A stretch of 64,000 nt of DNA, taken from Roseateles sp. DAIF2. GTDB taxonomy: Bacteria > Pseudomonadota > Gammaproteobacteria > Burkholderiales > Burkholderiaceae_C. The translations under genes were made by a program, and so were the position numbers. Location: assembly GCF_015624425.1 (NCBI RefSeq), contig NZ_CP049919.1, forward strand, positions 2,046,001 to 2,110,000, given 5' to 3'. Every line of letters starts with the position of its first letter. Position 1 is the stretch's first letter. Shown in pieces: positions 61,162 to 64,000 of this stretch. The notes beneath the pieces were generated by a model. It saw nothing but the letters and a program-made list of their open reading frames with translations. It searched no databases and was not told the DNA's origin.

Positions 61162-62064
61162 ATGAGTGCCGAGCTTCTGTTCTCGCAGGGTTACCTCGCC
61201 GTACCGGCGCTACTGCCCGACTACGAGTGCGATCACCTCACCGCCGCGATCGAGCAGGCGCTGCCGACCTCGGCCGGCACCCGCTGCCTGCTGTCGCTCG
61301 ATTGGTGTCAAGACCTGGCCCTGCGGCTGCGGGCGCATCCGGGTCTGGCCGCGCTGCTGCCGACCGGGCATGTGGCGGTGCAGTGCAGCTATTTCGCCAA
61401 GTCGCCCTCGCGCAACTGGCTGGTGCCGATCCATCAGGACCTCAGCATTCCGGTGGCGGCGCGGGTGGACGGGAGCGGTCTGCGGCTGCGCTGCTGGTCC
61501 GAGAAGGAGGGGCTGCTGTTCATGCTGGCCCCGGTCGATCTGCTCGATCGGCTGCTCGCCGTGCGGGTGCATCTGGACCCCTGTGGCCCCGACGATGGGC
61601 CGCTGCTGGTGATCCCCGGCACCCATCGCCAGGGGCTGATCGCGCCGCAGGCCGCGGTGGCGGCGCGGCGTGAGCAAAAAAAGCCGACGCCCTGCGTGCT
61701 GGCGCGCGGCGATGTGCTGCTGACGCGGCCGCTGCTGTTGCATGCTTCGTCCAAGGCCGGTGCAGCCTCCGCCAGCCGGCGCCGGGTGCTGCATTTCCTG
61801 TTCAGCCCGCGCAATCTGCCCGGCGGCCTGCGCTGGCGACACGAGGTCCGACGACGATCGGCGCCGCCGCGTTCTTCACTCCTCCGGCGGCAGCACCCGC
61901 CGCATCCTCGCCTGCAGCCGTTTCTCCTCGCGCGTCAGCGCCGCCTCGTCCCGATGCGCGGCGCGCCAGAGCGCGACGGCCAGCAGCACCAGCACGCCGG
62001 TGAAGGGCAGGGCGAAGACGATGGTGGCGGTCTGCAGGGCCTTGATGCCGCCGACTGGCGGTGA
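61162..62064 (+). CDS. Phytanoyl-CoA dioxygenase-family protein with aberrant C-terminus
   Basis: 300 aa as read. Residues 1 to about 228 form a PhyH-type Fe(II)/2-oxoglutarate dioxygenase: metal-binding HQD in VPIHQDLSIPV (about 95-97), GPLLVIPGTHRQGL, and the distal His in PLLLHASSKAG. After about LPGGLRWRHEV the frame continues into Arg/Gln/Gly-rich sequence that is antisense to the decayed BCCT gene. The natural stop has probably been lost. The catalytic part seems complete, so it may still be active; the substrate is unknown. Confidence 0.75.
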   Translation: MSAELLFSQGYLAVPALLPDYECDHLTAAIEQALPTSAGTRCLLSLDWCQDLALRLRAHPGLAALLPTGHVAVQCSYFAKSPSRNWLVPIHQDLSIPVAARVDGSGLRLRCWSEKEGLLFMLAPVDLLDRLLAVRVHLDPCGPDDGPLLVIPGTHRQGLIAPQAAVAARREQKKPTPCVLARGDVLLTRPLLLHASSKAGAASASRRRVLHFLFSPRNLPGGLRWRHEVRRRSAPPRSSLLRRQHPPHPRLQPFLLARQRRLVPMRGAPERDGQQHQHAGEGQGEDDGGGLQGLDAADWR

Positions 62065-62548
62065 CCGAGCTGATCAGCGCCGGTCGGCCGCGCCGGAACT
62101 GGAAGAGGCCGATCGCCAGGCCCTAGACGGCCCAGGGATGCCGGCCCCAGTGGAAGAAGCTGTAGCGCATCGCCGCGTTGGCCGCCTCGGGCGTGCGCGG
62201 CGCGAGGCCGGGCGGCGGGTTGATGTAATGCGACAGCGGCTCGGCCACGCCCCAGAACACCAGGCCGATGCCCATGCCGGCGGCGAACAGCATCGCGAAC
62301 CAGGCGCCGCGCGAGAAGGCGGGCTCCTCGTCCTCGCCGCCCAGCTTGAGCCGGCCGACCCGGCCGAAGGCCAGGGCCAGGGCCAGGCTGGTCAGCACCA
62401 GGCCCAGCACCACCCAGAGGTAGAGCCAGCCCAGCTTGCGGGTCAGCTGCGCCAGCGCGCCGTCGAAGAAGGCGCTCATGCCGGTGGGGTCCAGCAGGCC
62501 CCAGAGCACCAGCGCGGCGATCACCAGGGCCGAGACGATCAGTTGCAT
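61876..62548 (-). pseudogene. Decayed BCCT-family (betaine/choline/carnitine) transporter
   Basis: The N-terminal piece (62548 to 62123) reads FAAGMGIGLVFWGVAEPLSH, then AMRYSFFHWGRHPWAV and hits TAG; the same frame continues GLAIGLFQFRRGRPALISSV. A shift near 62055 leads to the true C-terminus GGIKALQTATIVFALPFTGV ending RRVLPPEE-stop at 61876. About 150 N-terminal and 60 C-terminal residues remain of a protein normally above 500. One nonsense change and one large internal deletion explain it. The ATG at 62548 follows GGAGG. Confidence 0.85.
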
Positions 62549-62583
62549 GAGCTCATCCTCCAGGGCTGCCCAGTTTTTAAGCA

Positions 62584-62666
62584 TGGCAGACAAAAGGCCA
62601 GCGGATCAAGCACTTGCGATGGTTTCTCGCAGGCCTTGCACGGACTTGTCCACAGCGGCTGTGGAC
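62584..62666 (-). repeat. Dispersed intergenic repeat, copy D
   Basis: Read on the minus strand: GTCCACAGC-C-GCTGTGGAC, AAGTCCGTGCAAGGCCTGC, then CAAGTGCTTGATCCGCTGG and CCTTTTGTCTGCC. It shares 20 identical bases with copy C, and its 3' block matches copy A. The GTCCAC/GTGGAC arms form a perfect 9-bp stem with a 1-nt loop. It lies in the gap upstream of dusC. Confidence 0.65.
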
Positions 62667-62730
62667 GGCTCAGGCTATGCTGTCGCCCTTTGTTGTTGTT
62701 ATCCCTGTTCACCCGGATTCTCGCTTCACC

Positions 62731-63696
62731 ATGATTTTGCTGGCGCCGATGGAGGGCCTGCTGGACCACATGCTGCGCGATGTGCTGACCCGTGTCGGCG
62801 GCATCGATCGCTGTGTGTCCGAGTTCATCCGCATCACCGATATGTTGATGCCCAACCGTGTCTTCACCCGCATCGTGCCCGAGCTGCTGAACGGCGGCCG
62901 CACGCCGGCGGGCGTGCCGGTGCGCGCCCAGCTGCTGGGCTCGGACCCCAGCTGCATGGCCGAGAACGCCGCCAAGCTGGCCGCGCTGGGCCCCGAGGGG
63001 ATCGATCTGAACTTCGGCTGCCCGGCCAAATGCGTGAACCGGCATCGGGGCGGCGCGGTGCTGCTGGACGAGCCGGAGCTGATCCACCAGATCGTCGGCG
63101 CGGTGCGGCGCGCGGTGCCGGCGCATCTGCCGGTCTCGGCCAAGATGCGCCTGGGCTATCTGGACGATGCCAGGACGCTGGACTGCGCGCTGGCGATGGT
63201 GGCCGGCGGCGCCGGCGAGCTGGTGATCCATGCCCGCACCAAGGCCGACGGCTACAAGCCGCCGGCCTACTGGGACCGCATCGCCAAGGTGCGCGAGGCG
63301 GTGGCCGTGCCGGTGGTCGCCAACGGCGAGATCTGGACGCTCGAGGATGCGCGGCGCTGCCGCGCCGAATCGGGTTGCGAGGACCTGATGCTGGGCCGCG
63401 GCATGGTGGCCGATCCGGGCCTGGCGCTGGCCCTGGTCGGCAGCGGCGCGCAGGCACCGGACTGGGCGGCGCTGCAGCCGCTGCTGCACCGCTTCTGGGT
63501 GCTGGTGCAGGCCGAGGTCGCGCCGCGCCACCAGGCCGGGCGGCTGAAGCAATGGCTGCATTACCTGCGCCGACGCCACCCCGAGGCCGAGGAAGCCTAT
63601 CAACGCGTGCGCACGATCAACGACCCGGCCGCGCTGAGCCTGGCGCTGTTCGGCACAGAGGAGGAGTCAGTGCCCGAGTTCAAGGAAGCGGCGTGA
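62731..63696 (+). CDS. dusC: tRNA-dihydrouridine(16) synthase DusC
   Basis: 321 aa flavoenzyme reducing a uridine of tRNA. It starts MILLAPMEGLLDHMLRDVLT; the catalytic-cysteine block is IDLNFGCPAKCVNRHRGGAV, and FMN contacts are in LVIHARTKADGY and VVANGEIWT. The shape (APMEG start, CPAK, length) fits the DusC subgroup rather than DusA or DusB. Codons upstream of 62731 overlap repeat copy D and are not conserved. The next gene begins at its stop codon. Confidence 0.92.
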   Translation: MILLAPMEGLLDHMLRDVLTRVGGIDRCVSEFIRITDMLMPNRVFTRIVPELLNGGRTPAGVPVRAQLLGSDPSCMAENAAKLAALGPEGIDLNFGCPAKCVNRHRGGAVLLDEPELIHQIVGAVRRAVPAHLPVSAKMRLGYLDDARTLDCALAMVAGGAGELVIHARTKADGYKPPAYWDRIAKVREAVAVPVVANGEIWTLEDARRCRAESGCEDLMLGRGMVADPGLALALVGSGAQAPDWAALQPLLHRFWVLVQAEVAPRHQAGRLKQWLHYLRRRHPEAEEAYQRVRTINDPAALSLALFGTEEESVPEFKEAA

Positions 63697-64000
63697 TGCG
63701 GATGGTGACGATAACGAGGACCTTGCCGACCTGGCTGCTGGCCTTCGCCCTGTTGCTGATGCTGCTGCTGTCCGGCACGCCGGCCGCGGCGCAGGACGAG
63801 GCCGACGGCCTGCTCGACGCGGCGCGCCAGCGCATCGAGCTGATTAAGAAGCGCCTGGCCGACGGCGAGGCGGGCGACGGCGAGCTGACCGGCTTTCGGC
63901 GCGAGCTGCTCGGCCTGCAGCAGCAGGCCGAGGCCATCGTCGTCGAGCAGGCGCCGCAGTTCGACAGCGCGAAGGCGCGCCTGTCCGAGCTGGGGGCTGC
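63696..64000 (+). CDS. Mechanosensitive channel (MscS family, DUF3772-type N-terminus), 5' part only
   Basis: The reading frame begins ATG at 63696, overlapping the dusC stop by one base, and leaves the window at residue 101. A signal peptide (LLAFALLLMLLLSGTPAAAQ) is followed by a helical periplasmic region (LLDAARQRIELIKKRLADGE, GFRRELLGLQQQAEAIVVEQ). This layout is typical of large MscS-like channels with a DUF3772 periplasmic domain. The channel domain itself lies beyond the window, so the family name is tentative. Confidence 0.65.
   Translation, partial: MRMVTITRTLPTWLLAFALLLMLLLSGTPAAAQDEADGLLDAARQRIELIKKRLADGEAGDGELTGFRRELLGLQQQAEAIVVEQAPQFDSAKARLSELGA

Noticed and set aside
1..64000. 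CRISPR arrays, insertion sequences, prophage or tRNA-associated islands
   Set aside because: No direct-repeat arrays, transposase or integrase genes, or tRNA genes were seen on either strand.

Overview
The window is a high-GC (roughly two thirds G+C) bacterial chromosome segment. Gene order and protein families place it in the Betaproteobacteria, order Burkholderiales, probably near Roseateles, Rubrivivax or Leptothrix. The genus is inferred from gene content (flhDC with flhF/flhG, a two-domain FlgJ, kefF-kefC, DUF3460, DUF1841, minCDE) and was not tested by any search. There are no rRNA genes, tRNA genes, insertion sequences or CRISPR arrays that I can support.

About 0-12.9 kb is the first half of a flagellar and chemotaxis locus on the + strand: flhD-flhC (master regulator), a SAM methyltransferase, motA-motB-cheY-cheZ ending in a clear terminator, then flhB-flhA-flhF-flhG-fliA and a soluble chemoreceptor. 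The FlhG homologue keeps its FlhF-activating N-terminus but has lost the Walker A motif. The usual cheA/W/R/D/B genes are absent between motB and cheY. A GNAT acetyltransferase and a vanadium haloperoxidase-like protein follow (12.9-14.7 kb).

About 14.8-28.7 kb is a signalling block: a diguanylate cyclase, a REC-PAS-GGDEF-EAL protein, a hybrid kinase with REC and HPt domains, a membrane histidine kinase, a very large multi-PAS HisKA_2 kinase paired with an ANTAR (RNA-binding) response regulator, and an HDOD protein coupled to flgL. From 28.7 to 39.1 kb lies the rod-hook-ring-junction operon flgBCDEFGHIJKL on the - strand. Divergent from it are flgA, flgM and flgN. flgM has a near-consensus FliA (sigma-28) promoter and motA a weaker one, so class III expression is visible in the DNA.

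From 40.9 kb onward the content is housekeeping: DUF1841, KefC/KefF potassium efflux, an orphan ParA-like ATPase, a MaoC-type hydratase, an orphan LuxR-type regulator, scpA, DUF3460, a SulP transporter with a possible leader peptide, metG, minCDE, DUF488, VF530, a lysophospholipid acyltransferase, a membrane chemoreceptor, a ferredoxin, DUF502, two metallopeptidases, a phytanoyl-CoA dioxygenase-like protein, a decayed BCCT transporter, dusC and the start of an MscS-type channel.

The least explained structure is a dispersed intergenic repeat of roughly 75-100 bp. It has four recognisable copies (51.27, 51.55, 55.06 and 62.58 kb). Each carries a GTGGACAAG-type or GTGGATAA-type core, in three copies as one arm of an inverted repeat, and one copy contains an exact DnaA-box sequence. 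Copies in opposite orientation bracket the min locus.
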